Positions 24,109 to 32,943 of a stretch of 64,000 nt of DNA are shown piece after piece. The notes beneath the pieces were generated by a model that was not told the DNA's origin, searched no databases, and was given only the letters and a program-made list of their open reading frames with translations. This stretch comes from Herpetosiphon llansteffanensis (lineage in GTDB: Bacteria > Chloroflexota > Chloroflexia > Chloroflexales > Herpetosiphonaceae). Position 1 is the stretch's first letter, and each line of letters starts with the position of its first letter. Where the stretch lies: the NCBI RefSeq assembly GCF_003205875.1, contig NZ_PUBZ01000114.1, positions 62,001-126,000 of the forward strand, written 5' to 3'. The position numbers were made by a program, and so were the translations under genes.

Positions 24109-26079
24109 TTACTCCGCCGTAATTTCGGCTAAGGCCACGCCGCCGCTGACTTGTTGGCCTTGGCGATAGGGCAATTTGGCAACAATGCCAGCGTGGGGTG
24201 CAGTTACGGTGTGCTCCATCTTCATGGCTTCCATAATTAATAATGGCTGACCAGCGCTTACCTGCTCGCCTTCGGCAACGAGTAGTTTGATAATCGTGCC
24301 TGGCATTGGCGCTTCAAGGCTGGCATCGCCTTTGTGCCCACGATGTTGCTCAAGGCTGGGTGCTGGCGCAGGCGCAATCTGATAGCCAACGCCTTGCCAA
24401 ACCAAGCTGTTTTGTTCAAGCTGGCATTGGTAAATTTGGTCGGCAACCCGCACGACCATGCGATTGAGATGGCGACGCAGCACCACGATTTCAATTTGCT
24501 CGTCGCCAAGTGTCATTTGCCATTCTTGCGGGGCTTGGGGTTGGGCTTTGATCGTTAGCGTTTGCTCGGCACTTTGGTAGCGCAAATGATGCGGCATCTG
24601 CGCGGCACGCCATGGCACATTCCATGGGTCAGCAACTAAAGCTGCGGCAGGATCTGGCTCCAAATCAAACAAGGCGCGAGCAGCCACGGCCAAATTTGGT
24701 GGCAATTGACGCTGCTGCAATTGCTCGCTAATGGCGTGAGTTTGCAGAAAATCGGTGGTGGTTGCGCCCTCGTGGTAGGCTGGCGTGTTAATAATCGCTT
24801 GTAACAAGGGAATATTGGTGGTAACTCCCTTAACCTCGAAATGTTGTAGCGCATAGCGCAAACGGGCAATCGCTTGTTGGCGCTGCTCGCCCCAGACGAT
24901 CAATTTTGCCAACATTGGATCATAATTAATCGTCACATGATCGCCGACCGTCACCCCTGTATCAAGCCGAATGCCTGGGCCTTCTGGCGGCGTGTAGCTG
25001 GTTAATTGGCCAATTGAGGGCAACATTTGCACTGGATCTTCTGCATACAACCGTACTTCAATCGCATGGCCAGTTTGCTGAATTGCTGCTTGATCAAAGG
25101 GCAAGCGCTCGCCAGCAGCAATCGCAATTTGTAATTGCACCAAATCCAAGCCAGTCACCAACTCGGTCACCGGATGCTCAACTTGCAGGCGGGTATTCAT
25201 TTCGAGGAAATAAAATTTGCCATCTGCATCAAGCATAAACTCTTGCGTGCCAGCATTGGAATAATTGACAGCTTGGGCCAATCGCACTGCCGCTGCGCCC
25301 ATCGTGGCGCGTAATTCTGGCGTTAAGGCGATTGATGGCGATTCTTCAAGCACTTTTTGATGGCGACGCTGAATCGAACATTCACGTTCACCAAGATGCA
25401 ACATCGTGCCATGCTGATCGCCGAGAATTTGAAACTCAATATGGCGTGGACGTTCGATCAGCTTTTCTAAAAGGACATGCTTATCGCCAAACGCTGCGAG
25501 GGCTTCGCGTTGTGCTGCGGCCAAAGCTGCCGAAAATTCATCAAGCCGATGCACGCTGCGCATGCCTTTGCCACCACCGCCTGCTGAGGCCTTGATCAGC
25601 AAAGGGAAGCCAATGCGTTCGGCTTCGTTCAGCAAACGTTGTTCGCTTTGATCATCGCCGTTGTAGCCTGGAACCGTGGGCACGCCAACCGATTCAGCTA
25701 GCCGTTTGGCGGCGCTTTTGGAACCCATGGCCTCGATGGCTTCGGCGGGCGGCCCAATAAAGGCGATGCCAGCGGCGCTACAGGCCCGCGCAAAGTTGGC
25801 ATTTTCTGAGAGAAAGCCATAGCCTGGGTGAATCGCTTGAGCGCCAGTTTGCTGAGCAGCGGCAAGCACCGCCTCGATATTCAAATACGATTGAGCAGCG
25901 GCGGCTGGGCCGATCCGAATCGCGCGATCAGCCTCGCGAACATGCAAGGCGCGCGCGTCGGCATCGGAATACACGGCGATCGCCTCGATGCCCAATGAAC
26001 GACAAGCCCGAATTACCCGCACCGCGATTTCGCCTCGATTGGCAATTAACAAAGAGTCGAAGTAGGTCACCGTTGACAC
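24109..26079 (-). CDS. Biotin-dependent acyl-CoA carboxylase alpha subunit (biotin carboxylase + BCCP)
   Basis: A 656-residue fused subunit. The biotin carboxylase domain (about 8-450) shows LLIANRGEIAVRVIRACRSLG, the ATP loop KASAGGGGKGMR, the catalytic FLEMNTRLQVEHPVTE and HAIEVRLYAED. A connecting BT-like region follows, then the biotinyl domain (about 580-656) with EAMKMEHTV, whose central Lys carries biotin. Enzymes of this form carboxylate propionyl-, acetyl- or methylcrotonyl-CoA with a separate beta subunit, which is not in the window, so the substrate is open. Start is GTG at 26077-26079. Confidence 0.93.
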   Translation of the reverse strand: MSTVTYFDSLLIANRGEIAVRVIRACRSLGIEAIAVYSDADARALHVREADRAIRIGPAAAAQSYLNIEAVLAAAQQTGAQAIHPGYGFLSENANFARACSAAGIAFIGPPAEAIEAMGSKSAAKRLAESVGVPTVPGYNGDDQSEQRLLNEAERIGFPLLIKASAGGGGKGMRSVHRLDEFSAALAAAQREALAAFGDKHVLLEKLIERPRHIEFQILGDQHGTMLHLGERECSIQRRHQKVLEESPSIALTPELRATMGAAAVRLAQAVNYSNAGTQEFMLDADGKFYFLEMNTRLQVEHPVTELVTGLDLVQLQIAIAAGERLPFDQAAIQQTGHAIEVRLYAEDPVQMLPSIGQLTSYTPPEGPGIRLDTGVTVGDHVTINYDPMLAKLIVWGEQRQQAIARLRYALQHFEVKGVTTNIPLLQAIINTPAYHEGATTTDFLQTHAISEQLQQRQLPPNLAVAARALFDLEPDPAAALVADPWNVPWRAAQMPHHLRYQSAEQTLTIKAQPQAPQEWQMTLGDEQIEIVVLRRHLNRMVVRVADQIYQCQLEQNSLVWQGVGYQIAPAPAPSLEQHRGHKGDASLEAPMPGTIIKLLVAEGEQVSAGQPLLIMEAMKMEHTVTAPHAGIVAKLPYRQGQQVSGGVALAEITAE

Positions 26080-26237
26080 TCCGCACTAGCGATGCAGGCA
26101 GTTGCTTGCACCGTTCACGACAAATGCAGCCATTGATAGCGTTGATCAGTGGTTGTTACCATTATACCGCCCTTACTGCTTGTGCGGTGTGCTGCTAACC
26201 TCGGTTAAAATAAGCTTGTTAATATTGAGGAAGCAGT

Positions 26238-27200
26238 ATGACCGAACAATCAATTGATGAACTCTTGCGCTCAGCCAAAGCAGCAGCGAATCAAGGCCAA
26301 GTTGAACAAGCGCGAAAATTATTAAGCAGCATTGTGCAACGCGATCCCAACCATGAGCAAGCGTGGCTTTGGCTCAGCGGCGTGGTCGATTCCGCCGATA
26401 AAATGCGCTATTGTTTGGATCGGGTGCTGGCAATTAACCCAGATAATCAGCTAGCACTCTCGGCCCTAGAAGATTTTGCTGAGCTAGCAGAGCAGCGTTT
26501 TCGCAACCAAACCCAACCTTTGGAAAGCAAAACCGTGCCGCTTCCTAGTGAGACCGTGCGGCTTGACGATCCAGTTCCAGCAACGCCAAAACCAGCCAAA
26601 CCAAAACCACGCGCCCGTAGCGCCGCCATGCCGCGCCCACGCCCAGAATCGATGATCGAATCGGGCGCGGTGCATGGGGTTTTGCAAGGCCACCAGCGCG
26701 TAACCTGGGGCTATATTGGGCTTTGGGCTGGGCTGATTGCCGTGCATATGCTCTTATTGCGTGCGCCCAATTTGGCCGAACAAAGCGTCGTTCAGTCGGT
26801 TGGCGTTGTAGTGCAACTAGGGTTGATTATTGCCATTATTCAACTGCCAGCGTGGTGGTTATTGCTCAACAACCAAAGCCGTATTCAGCATGAAACTTTG
26901 GGCAGAACCAGCTATTTGGCCTTGCTGAGTGCCATGCTTTGGCGCAGTAGTTTGCTCTTAATTGCAGGCATTGGCGTGGGATTGATTGGCGTTTGGTGGG
27001 GCGAGCCATGGTTGGCAGTGTTACGCTTGGCCCAATTATTGATTGTGGCTTGGAGCGTGTTTAATTTGATGACCCAACTCTTGCGCCCAGCCATTCCTGG
27101 CCTCGACCTTGATCGGATTGCGACGGCCAAAATGACCCAAGCTACCTTGATCTGGTTTTGTTTTTGGGCAGTTAGTTTGATTGGGGCATGGCTTTGGTAG
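26238..27200 (+). CDS. TPR-containing multi-pass membrane protein
   Basis: A 320-residue protein. The N-terminus (about 1-90) holds two TPR-like units (QVEQARKLLSSIVQRDPNHEQAWLWLSGV and the following CLDRVLAINPDNQLALSAL). A Pro-rich basic linker (about 100-140) leads to about five TM helices, resembling a Yip1-like membrane domain. GAGGAAGCAGT precedes the ATG. The N-terminal TPR block is closely similar to that of the 31292-32470 gene. The function is unknown; it may scaffold a membrane complex. Confidence 0.7.
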   Translation: MTEQSIDELLRSAKAAANQGQVEQARKLLSSIVQRDPNHEQAWLWLSGVVDSADKMRYCLDRVLAINPDNQLALSALEDFAELAEQRFRNQTQPLESKTVPLPSETVRLDDPVPATPKPAKPKPRARSAAMPRPRPESMIESGAVHGVLQGHQRVTWGYIGLWAGLIAVHMLLLRAPNLAEQSVVQSVGVVVQLGLIIAIIQLPAWWLLLNNQSRIQHETLGRTSYLALLSAMLWRSSLLLIAGIGVGLIGVWWGEPWLAVLRLAQLLIVAWSVFNLMTQLLRPAIPGLDLDRIATAKMTQATLIWFCFWAVSLIGAWLW

Positions 27201-27240
27201 TTAATAGCTGTTCATCAATTTATTACATCGCTGACCTAGT

Positions 27241-27268
27241 TTGTACCCAAGGGCCGTGCTACTATAAA
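27241..27268 (+). promoter_or_regulatory. Candidate promoter of the lipoprotein gene
   Basis: TTGTAC (27241-27246), 16 bases, TATAAA (27263-27268); AGGAGG follows just before the ATG at 27296. Confidence 0.6.
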
Positions 27269-27295
27269 ACTGTTCAATACTGCTAGGAGGACCCA

Positions 27296-28471
27296 ATGTT
27301 CAAGCGAATGTGGAGCTTGATGCTCGCGTTAACAATGGTGTTAGCAGGCTGTGGTCAAGAAGCCATCACTGCTGAAAACATCGTTACCAAAATCCGCGAA
27401 GGCCAAGCCAATACCAACGATGTTCATGCGGTAATGCGCGTCGATTACACCTCGGATCAAGCGACCGGCTTTATCAAGGCCGAAGTTTGGTCAAGCAAAA
27501 CTGGCAACAAGGATGCTGATGGCAATGAAATCAAAGCCTTCCGCGCCAAAATCCTCGATGCCAACGATGCCAAAATGGTTGGCGTTGAAGTTGTAAGCGA
27601 TGGCACGCAAGGCTGGTTGTACGAGCCTGCTGAAAATAAAGTGTATGTTGGTACCGCTGCTGAGTTGAGCCAATCGCAAATGGGCCAACCAGATCAAGAG
27701 CAAGGCCAAGGCGGTCGTGGTCGCATGGACCAAACCGCAATGCTTGGTCAATTGCAAAGTGTGGTTGAAAAAGGCTTGGATGCCTTGACGATCACCATCT
27801 TGGGCGAAGAAAAAGTTGCTGGCTTTGATACCTATAAAGTAAGCATTGCACCAAAGGCAGATACCCAACAACAATTGCCAATCGATCTTTTGGTTGATAT
27901 TAACGTATGGCTCGAAGATAGCAACTGGATGCCTGTCAAGTTTGTGCTTGATGCCAAAGATATGGGCAATGTGAGCTTTGCTGCCGAAACCCTCGAAATC
28001 AACAAGGGCATCGACAAAGCTGTATTCAGTGCTCAGCCACCAGCTGGTGCTGAAGTTGTCAAAATTGCCGATATGATCAAGGAAATGGAACAAGCTGCAC
28101 CAACCACCGATTTGACCTTGGATCAAGCCAAGGCGCAAGCAGGCTTCAGCTTGTTGGCTCCGAGCGAAACCTTGGGCACAAACTTGAGCGATGTTCAATT
28201 GCTGAACCTTGCCAAAGCAACCACTGTGATCCAAACCTACGCTGGCGCTGACCTCGAATGGACGTTGGTTCAAGCCAAGGGCGATGATCCAGATGCCAAG
28301 ATCGAACGTGGCGGCACGGAAGTAACCGTTCGTGGCGTTCAAGGCACCTTGATTGAAGGCCGTGGCAATGTCGGGGTTGTCTTGACCTGGCAAGAAGCAG
28401 ATGTAACCTTTGTAATTACTGGCAACATCGATGGCGAACAAGCCACCAAGATTGCTGAAAGCCTCAAGTAA
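27296..28471 (+). CDS. LolA-fold lipoprotein
   Basis: A 391-residue lipoprotein with lipobox LAGC (Cys at about 19). The first domain (about 25-255) has the LolA/LppX-like pattern of an unclosed beta-barrel (AVMRVDYTSDQATGFIKAEVWSS, DGTQGWLYEPAENKVYV, LDALTITILGEEKVAGFDTYKVSI). A second domain (about 275-391) resembles DUF4367-like domains (FSLLAPSETLG...LEWTLVQ...VTVRGVQGTLIEG). Such proteins sit on the outer face of the membrane in monoderm-like bacteria and may sense or bind lipids. AGGAGG and a promoter precede it and a terminator follows, so it is a single-gene unit. Confidence 0.8.
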   Translation: MFKRMWSLMLALTMVLAGCGQEAITAENIVTKIREGQANTNDVHAVMRVDYTSDQATGFIKAEVWSSKTGNKDADGNEIKAFRAKILDANDAKMVGVEVVSDGTQGWLYEPAENKVYVGTAAELSQSQMGQPDQEQGQGGRGRMDQTAMLGQLQSVVEKGLDALTITILGEEKVAGFDTYKVSIAPKADTQQQLPIDLLVDINVWLEDSNWMPVKFVLDAKDMGNVSFAAETLEINKGIDKAVFSAQPPAGAEVVKIADMIKEMEQAAPTTDLTLDQAKAQAGFSLLAPSETLGTNLSDVQLLNLAKATTVIQTYAGADLEWTLVQAKGDDPDAKIERGGTEVTVRGVQGTLIEGRGNVGVVLTWQEADVTFVITGNIDGEQATKIAESLK

Positions 28472-28491
28472 GCGTCGATTACGCTCAATTG

Positions 28492-28530
28492 AAAGGCGTG
28501 CCTAACCACGTGTTGGGCATGCCTTTTTTG
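28492..28530 (+). terminator. Terminator of the lipoprotein gene
   Basis: AAAGGCGTGCC and GGCATGCCTTT form a stem with one wobble pair, followed by a T run. Confidence 0.8.
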
Positions 28531-28576
28531 ATCGTTGGCTGAATTTGGTTAATCCCAACATGCAATGCACGTTTGC

Positions 28577-29368
28577 TTAGGCTAAGCCGCGATAAGCCCC
28601 GCCATCAATTAAGAATGTTTGGCCCGTGATATAGCCAGCGCGGGTTGAAGCAATAAAGGCGATCAAGGCTCCAATTTCGTCGGGCTGGCCCATGCGCCCA
28701 ACTGGGGTGTTGTTGGTAATGCCAGCGGCTTCGTGCTCGAAGCTCGTGCCTTTGCTGGCCGAGCGCGCGGCAAAAATTTCGCTTACCCGTTCGGTCAAGG
28801 TAAAGCCTGGCGCAAGGTTATTGACCGTAATGCCACTTGGCCCAAGCTGCGTGGCCAACGAACGTACCAAGCCAACCACGCCAGGCCGAATTGCACTGGA
28901 GATCAGCAGATCATCCATTGGTTGCTTGACGGTGGCGCTGGTGATGGTGATAATTCGGCCCCAACCAGCAGTTTTTAAATGCGGCAAGGCTGCCCGAATC
29001 AGCCGCACAACGCTCATAAAGGTCAGATTCCAGCCCTGTTCCCACGCTGCATCATCGAGATGATCAAAGTAGCCTGGTGGTGGGCCGCCTGCGTTGGTGA
29101 CTAAAATGTGCAATCCGCCAAAATGGGCTACAGTTTGCTCGATTGCATGTTGAATTGCTGCTGGATCAGTTACATCGGCGGAAACTGCCAACACTTCGCT
29201 GTTGGTTTCGGCCTGAATTGCAGCGGCAGTTTGCTGTAATGTGGCCTGATTGCGCCCACAAATCGCAACTTTCGCTCCTTCGCGGGCCAATTCCAATGCC
29301 GCCGCATGGCCCAAACCCTGACTACCAGCAGCCACAAAAGCTACTTTATCGGCTAAACCTAAATCCAT
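28577..29368 (-). CDS. SDR-family oxidoreductase lacking the YxxxK catalytic pair
   Basis: A 263-residue Rossmann protein. The cofactor site is AAGSQGLGHAAA (in place of TGxxxGIG), with GRN after beta2 favouring NADP(H), then NAGGPP and SITSATVKQP. Where classical SDRs have Tyr-xxx-Lys the sequence reads ISSAIRPGVV: Ser and Arg occupy the positions. A conserved SDR subgroup has this substitution, so the enzyme may not be a standard dehydrogenase. The C-terminus (MGQPDEIGALIAFIAS, GQTFLIDGG) is normal. AAGGGGG precedes the ATG. Confidence 0.85.
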   Translation of the reverse strand: MDLGLADKVAFVAAGSQGLGHAAALELAREGAKVAICGRNQATLQQTAAAIQAETNSEVLAVSADVTDPAAIQHAIEQTVAHFGGLHILVTNAGGPPPGYFDHLDDAAWEQGWNLTFMSVVRLIRAALPHLKTAGWGRIITITSATVKQPMDDLLISSAIRPGVVGLVRSLATQLGPSGITVNNLAPGFTLTERVSEIFAARSASKGTSFEHEAAGITNNTPVGRMGQPDEIGALIAFIASTRAGYITGQTFLIDGGAYRGLA

Positions 29369-29385
29369 AGTTAACCCCCTTGAAA

Positions 29386-29500
29386 AAAGGATGAATTATG
29401 AGGGATGAGGGATGAAAGAACGATACAAAGGATGAATTGTGAGGGATGAGGGATGAAAGAACGATACAAAGGATGAATTATGAGGGATGAAGGATGAAAT
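29386..29500. repeat. 41-bp tandem repeat
   Basis: AAAGGATGAATTATGAGGGA-type units begin at 29386, 29427 and 29468, giving an exact 41-base period over nearly three copies. Not a CRISPR: no unique spacers. Confidence 0.88.
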
Positions 29501-29506
29501 GCCATA

Positions 29507-29710
29507 AGCCCAATAATCTGTGCAATCAATGGCGAACATAAGGGATGAAGGATGAATCGTTATTTAAGGGAACCAGAGTCCTCATAATTCATCCTTCATC
29601 CCTCATCCTTTAGCCCAATAATCTGTGCAATCAATGGCGAACATAAGTGATTAAGGATGAATTGTTATTTAAGGGAAACAGATCCTCATAATTCATCCTT
29701 CATCCTTCAT
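29507..29710. repeat. Two ~105-bp direct repeats
   Basis: Copies starting at 29507 and 29612 share AGCCCAATAATCTGTGCAAT, CAATGGCGAACATAAG, GTTATTTAAGGGAA and CCTCATAATTCATCC. The gap 29369-29716 has no gene. Confidence 0.85.
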
Positions 29711-29716
29711 AATTAT

Positions 29717-31168
29717 TTAGGCTTGGTAGGTGCCGGCAGTGGTTGTGCCGCCTTTACCAGTCCAGTTGGTGTGGAAGAACTTGCCGCGTTCTGCATCAAC
29801 CCGTTCGTAGGTATGTGCGCCGAAGTAATCGCGTTGGGCTTGCAACAAATTGGCTGGCAAGTTGCCAGTGCGATAGCCATCGAAGAAGGCCAAGGCGCTT
29901 GACAGGGCTGGAACTGGAATCCCAGCTGTGACCGCGTGAGCAATGACCCGTCGCCATGCTGCTTGTGATTCTTGCACTTCGTTGCTGAAATACGGATCGA
30001 GCAACAAATTCACCAATTCAGGATTATTGCGATAGGCTTCTTCGATTTTGCCCAAGAAGGCTGAGCGAATGATACAGCCACCACGCCACATCAGCGCAAT
30101 CCCGCCATAATTCAGGTTCCATGCCTGTTCATTGGCGGCTGCACGCATCAGCATATAGCCTTGGGTATACGAAACAATTTTGGCTGCATACAAGGCTTCG
30201 CGCAGATCGTTGACCAAGGCCGTGCGATCAGCGGTTGGTTGTGCTGCTGGGCCGCTGAGCACTTTGGCGGCCTCGACCCGTTCGGCTTTGAGCGCCGACA
30301 AGAAGCGGCTAAACACGGCTTCGCCAATCAACGTCAGCGGAATGCCATTATCCAAGGCTGAAACAACCGTCCATTTGCCGGTACCTTTTTGACCTGCGCT
30401 ATCCAAAATTTTATCGACCAGCGGCGCGCCATCGGTATCGCGGAAGGCCAAAATATCGCGGGTAATTTCGATCAGGTACGAATCAAGCTTGCCAGCGTTC
30501 CATTCGCCAAAAACCGTGCTCATTTCATCGGCGCTGAGGCCCAACGAACGCATCACGTCGTAGGTTTCGCCGATTAATTGCATGTCGCCATATTCGATGC
30601 CATTGTGCACCATCTTGACGAAGTGGCCTGCGCCGCCTTCGCCAACCCAATCGCAACATGGCGAGCCATCATCAACTTTGGCAGCGATGGCTTGGAAAAT
30701 GGGCTTGACATGCGGCCATGCTGCTGGCGAACCACCAGGCATAATCGAAGGCCCATGGCGCGCACCCTCTTCGCCGCCAGAAACCCCAGTGCCAATGAAC
30801 AACAAACCTTTTGCTTCGAGGTCAGCGGTGCGGCGGTTGCTATCGCTAAACAACGAGTTGCCGCCATCGATGATAATATCGCCTGGTTCGAGCAATGGCA
30901 CCAACTGATCGATGGTGGCATCGACCGCGCTGCCAGCCTGAATCATCAACATAACGCGGCGTGGGCGTTTGAGCTTGGAAACCAACTCTTGCAACGAGTG
31001 TGCTCCAACCACGTTTGTGCCTTGCGCCTCGTTGGCCAGAAACTGGTCTACCTTGCTGGTTGTACGATTATAGACAGCGACCACAAAGCCGTGATCGTTC
31101 ATGTTCAAGACCAAATTTTGGCCCATGACGGCCAATCCGATTAAGCCAATATCGGCTGTTGCATCCAT
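29717..31168 (-). CDS. gnd: 6-phosphogluconate dehydrogenase (decarboxylating)
   Basis: Oxidises 6-phosphogluconate to ribulose 5-phosphate with NADP in the pentose phosphate pathway. The 483-residue protein starts with the Rossmann motif IGLIGLAVMGQNLVLNMNDHGF; substrate residues lie in GVSGGEEGARHGPSIMPGG, the catalytic Lys in GHFVKMVHNGIEYGDMQ, and the C-terminal domain has YTQGYMLMRAA and AQRDYFGAHTYER. The start at 31168 has GGAGG upstream. Confidence 0.97.
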   Translation of the reverse strand: MDATADIGLIGLAVMGQNLVLNMNDHGFVVAVYNRTTSKVDQFLANEAQGTNVVGAHSLQELVSKLKRPRRVMLMIQAGSAVDATIDQLVPLLEPGDIIIDGGNSLFSDSNRRTADLEAKGLLFIGTGVSGGEEGARHGPSIMPGGSPAAWPHVKPIFQAIAAKVDDGSPCCDWVGEGGAGHFVKMVHNGIEYGDMQLIGETYDVMRSLGLSADEMSTVFGEWNAGKLDSYLIEITRDILAFRDTDGAPLVDKILDSAGQKGTGKWTVVSALDNGIPLTLIGEAVFSRFLSALKAERVEAAKVLSGPAAQPTADRTALVNDLREALYAAKIVSYTQGYMLMRAAANEQAWNLNYGGIALMWRGGCIIRSAFLGKIEEAYRNNPELVNLLLDPYFSNEVQESQAAWRRVIAHAVTAGIPVPALSSALAFFDGYRTGNLPANLLQAQRDYFGAHTYERVDAERGKFFHTNWTGKGGTTTAGTYQA

Positions 31169-31291
31169 GAGTTCTAAGCCTCCGCACAAAGAATGGCCTT
31201 CGACTCTCTCGCTTAACTATACCAGCCACAGCATTGGGGCGGAGTAACAGCTTATTCTATTCTATAACAATCTTAGCATTTGAGACATGAT

Positions 31292-32470
31292 TTATTTGGG
31301 ATCTTCAACATCATGAGCATACCAGATGCCATCTTCATTAACTAAGGTGATTGATGCATACATGCTAGTCAGTGGTGAGCGGGCAATTCGATTATCTTTC
31401 GTAATTATGACCATTTCTCCTGAAATAATTCTTAGCTTGATCTTTTTATCTTTATCTTCTGAAATAACTTCATACTCAATCGGTGTCACATAGGCTTGGG
31501 CGATCAGAGGCGCAATGGTACCAAGACTATTATCAGTTGCTGCATTCAACCCCATAATCATTTCAGTTGCACTTTGTTCCGATCGAGCGCGGTAAGGTTT
31601 GCTAAAGTATTTTTCGACTAAAGGTTTACCTGTAATCTGCGCTCCATTGGCGGTATATGTTTGTGGATTAGCAACCATTTTAACCATTGCATCGATCATC
31701 GCCGTGGCGCGGTCTTGGGCGCTAACCTTGGGCGTTGGTGGTGGTGTTTTGACTGCATTGGTTAAGTAACTAAACCCAATACAGAGCGCAACCAAGCCAA
31801 GCGTGGCAAAAACCAGCCATTTCAAAACCTTGGCTGCACCGCTCGGCTGAACGTGCGGATAGGCTACTTGGCCATATTGGGGCTGCATTTGCCCATGCTG
31901 GCCCATTGGTGGCGCATAGCCTTGGGTTGGCTGCGTATAGCCAGCTTGCATCGGTTGGACATAGCCCATTTGTGGTTGCGTGTAGCCAGCTTGCATCGGC
32001 TGGGCATAGTTTGCCGGAGCTGGCATGCTAACTGGCAGATTGCTCAATTCGGCCAATGATGGCGTTGATGCTTGTGCCAACGGTCGAATGCCTGTGTTTG
32101 GCGCACTGGTTGGGAGTGGCGGCGTGGCAATTGGATCGCTGGTCGGCGCTGCTTCAGCTGGATTGTTACTGAACCATGATGATTTTGGCAATGCAACGCT
32201 GGCAACTGCTGGCGGCGCTGGTGGTGCAGCTGGTGTATCAAGCAGATTCAGGCCTTGTTTGGCAAACAAATTCGTTGGCTCGAGCGCTAAGACGCGTTGG
32301 AAACAATCGCGTTTTTGCTCAGCGGCTTCGACAACCTCAGCCAAGAACAGCCATGTTTCAATGTGTTTGCTATCAAGGCGTAAGGCTTGCGAAGCCAATT
32401 GCTTGGCTTTGGCGCGATCTCCTACACGCAAGGCATTGCGAGCCTCGGTTAATAATCCGGCGATTTGCAT
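31292..32470 (-). CDS. TPR protein with Gln/Pro/Tyr-rich repeats and one TM helix
   Basis: A 392-residue protein. The N-terminal TPR-like block (about 1-68, AKQLASQALRLDSKHIETWLFLAEV) is related to that of the 26238-27200 protein. A long disordered region follows (about 75-205) containing repeats of QPMQAGYTQP and GYVQP/GYAPP. One TM helix (VLKWLVFATLGLVALCIGFSYL) separates it from a C-terminal domain (about 245-392) with YTANGAQITGKPLVEKYF and IEYEVISEDKDKKIKLRI that may be extracytoplasmic. GAGGG precedes the ATG. The function is unknown. Confidence 0.7.
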   Translation of the reverse strand: MQIAGLLTEARNALRVGDRAKAKQLASQALRLDSKHIETWLFLAEVVEAAEQKRDCFQRVLALEPTNLFAKQGLNLLDTPAAPPAPPAVASVALPKSSWFSNNPAEAAPTSDPIATPPLPTSAPNTGIRPLAQASTPSLAELSNLPVSMPAPANYAQPMQAGYTQPQMGYVQPMQAGYTQPTQGYAPPMGQHGQMQPQYGQVAYPHVQPSGAAKVLKWLVFATLGLVALCIGFSYLTNAVKTPPPTPKVSAQDRATAMIDAMVKMVANPQTYTANGAQITGKPLVEKYFSKPYRARSEQSATEMIMGLNAATDNSLGTIAPLIAQAYVTPIEYEVISEDKDKKIKLRIISGEMVIITKDNRIARSPLTSMYASITLVNEDGIWYAHDVEDPK

Positions 32471-32562
32471 TGTTCTTCCCTCATTGATTGGTGCGTTTGC
32501 TCAGTGCCCTAGTATAGCATTGCTTTTCTACTTCGTTAAGCGACTTTTGATTGAATAGTTAA

Positions 32563-32943
32563 TTACCATATGCTGCGAAATACGAGCCACGCTGCGCCAA
32601 GCCATAGCCCAATAATCAAGCCCGCAGCAACATAGCTTACAGGCTTGGCTTGCGGTTGGCTTTGTTGTGCTTTGAGGCTATATTCTTGCCAAACGTCTGC
32701 TGGAATAAGTCTGATTGTTAACATAATTCCAAGTGGCAGCAGCAGCAAATCATCCAAGTAGCCCAAAACCGGAATAAAATCGGGAATCAGATCGATGGGA
32801 CTGAATGCATAGCCAAGCGTGCAAAGTGCCAAGGCTTTGACATACCACGGCACGCGTGGATCGCGCCATGCAAGCAGCAAGATGCTTATGTGCTGTTTGA
32901 GTTGGCGCGCTCGCTGTTGCCAGCTGGCAAGTTGCTGCTTCAT
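32563..32943 (-). CDS. YkvA-like DUF1232 membrane protein
   Basis: A 126-residue protein with the DUF1232 signature YAFSPIDLIPDFIPVLGYLDDLLLLPLG (split here as two helices) at about residues 45-72 and a TM helix at the C-terminus. The family role is unknown. Its start overlaps the stop of the glpA-like gene by 4 bases (ATGA), so the two are cotranslated. Confidence 0.88.
   Translation of the reverse strand: MKQQLASWQQRARQLKQHISILLLAWRDPRVPWYVKALALCTLGYAFSPIDLIPDFIPVLGYLDDLLLLPLGIMLTIRLIPADVWQEYSLKAQQSQPQAKPVSYVAAGLIIGLWLGAAWLVFRSIW

Noticed and set aside
27491-28441. A 316-codon open frame antisense to the LolA-like lipoprotein gene
   Set aside because: The sense gene has promoter, ribosome site, lipobox and terminator; the antisense product has no coherent fold pattern.
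29386-29710. Possible CRISPR array
   Set aside because: The units are contiguous tandem copies with no variable spacers, and no cas gene is present.
30578-31144. Open frame antisense to gnd
   Set aside because: Shadow of the well-supported gnd frame.
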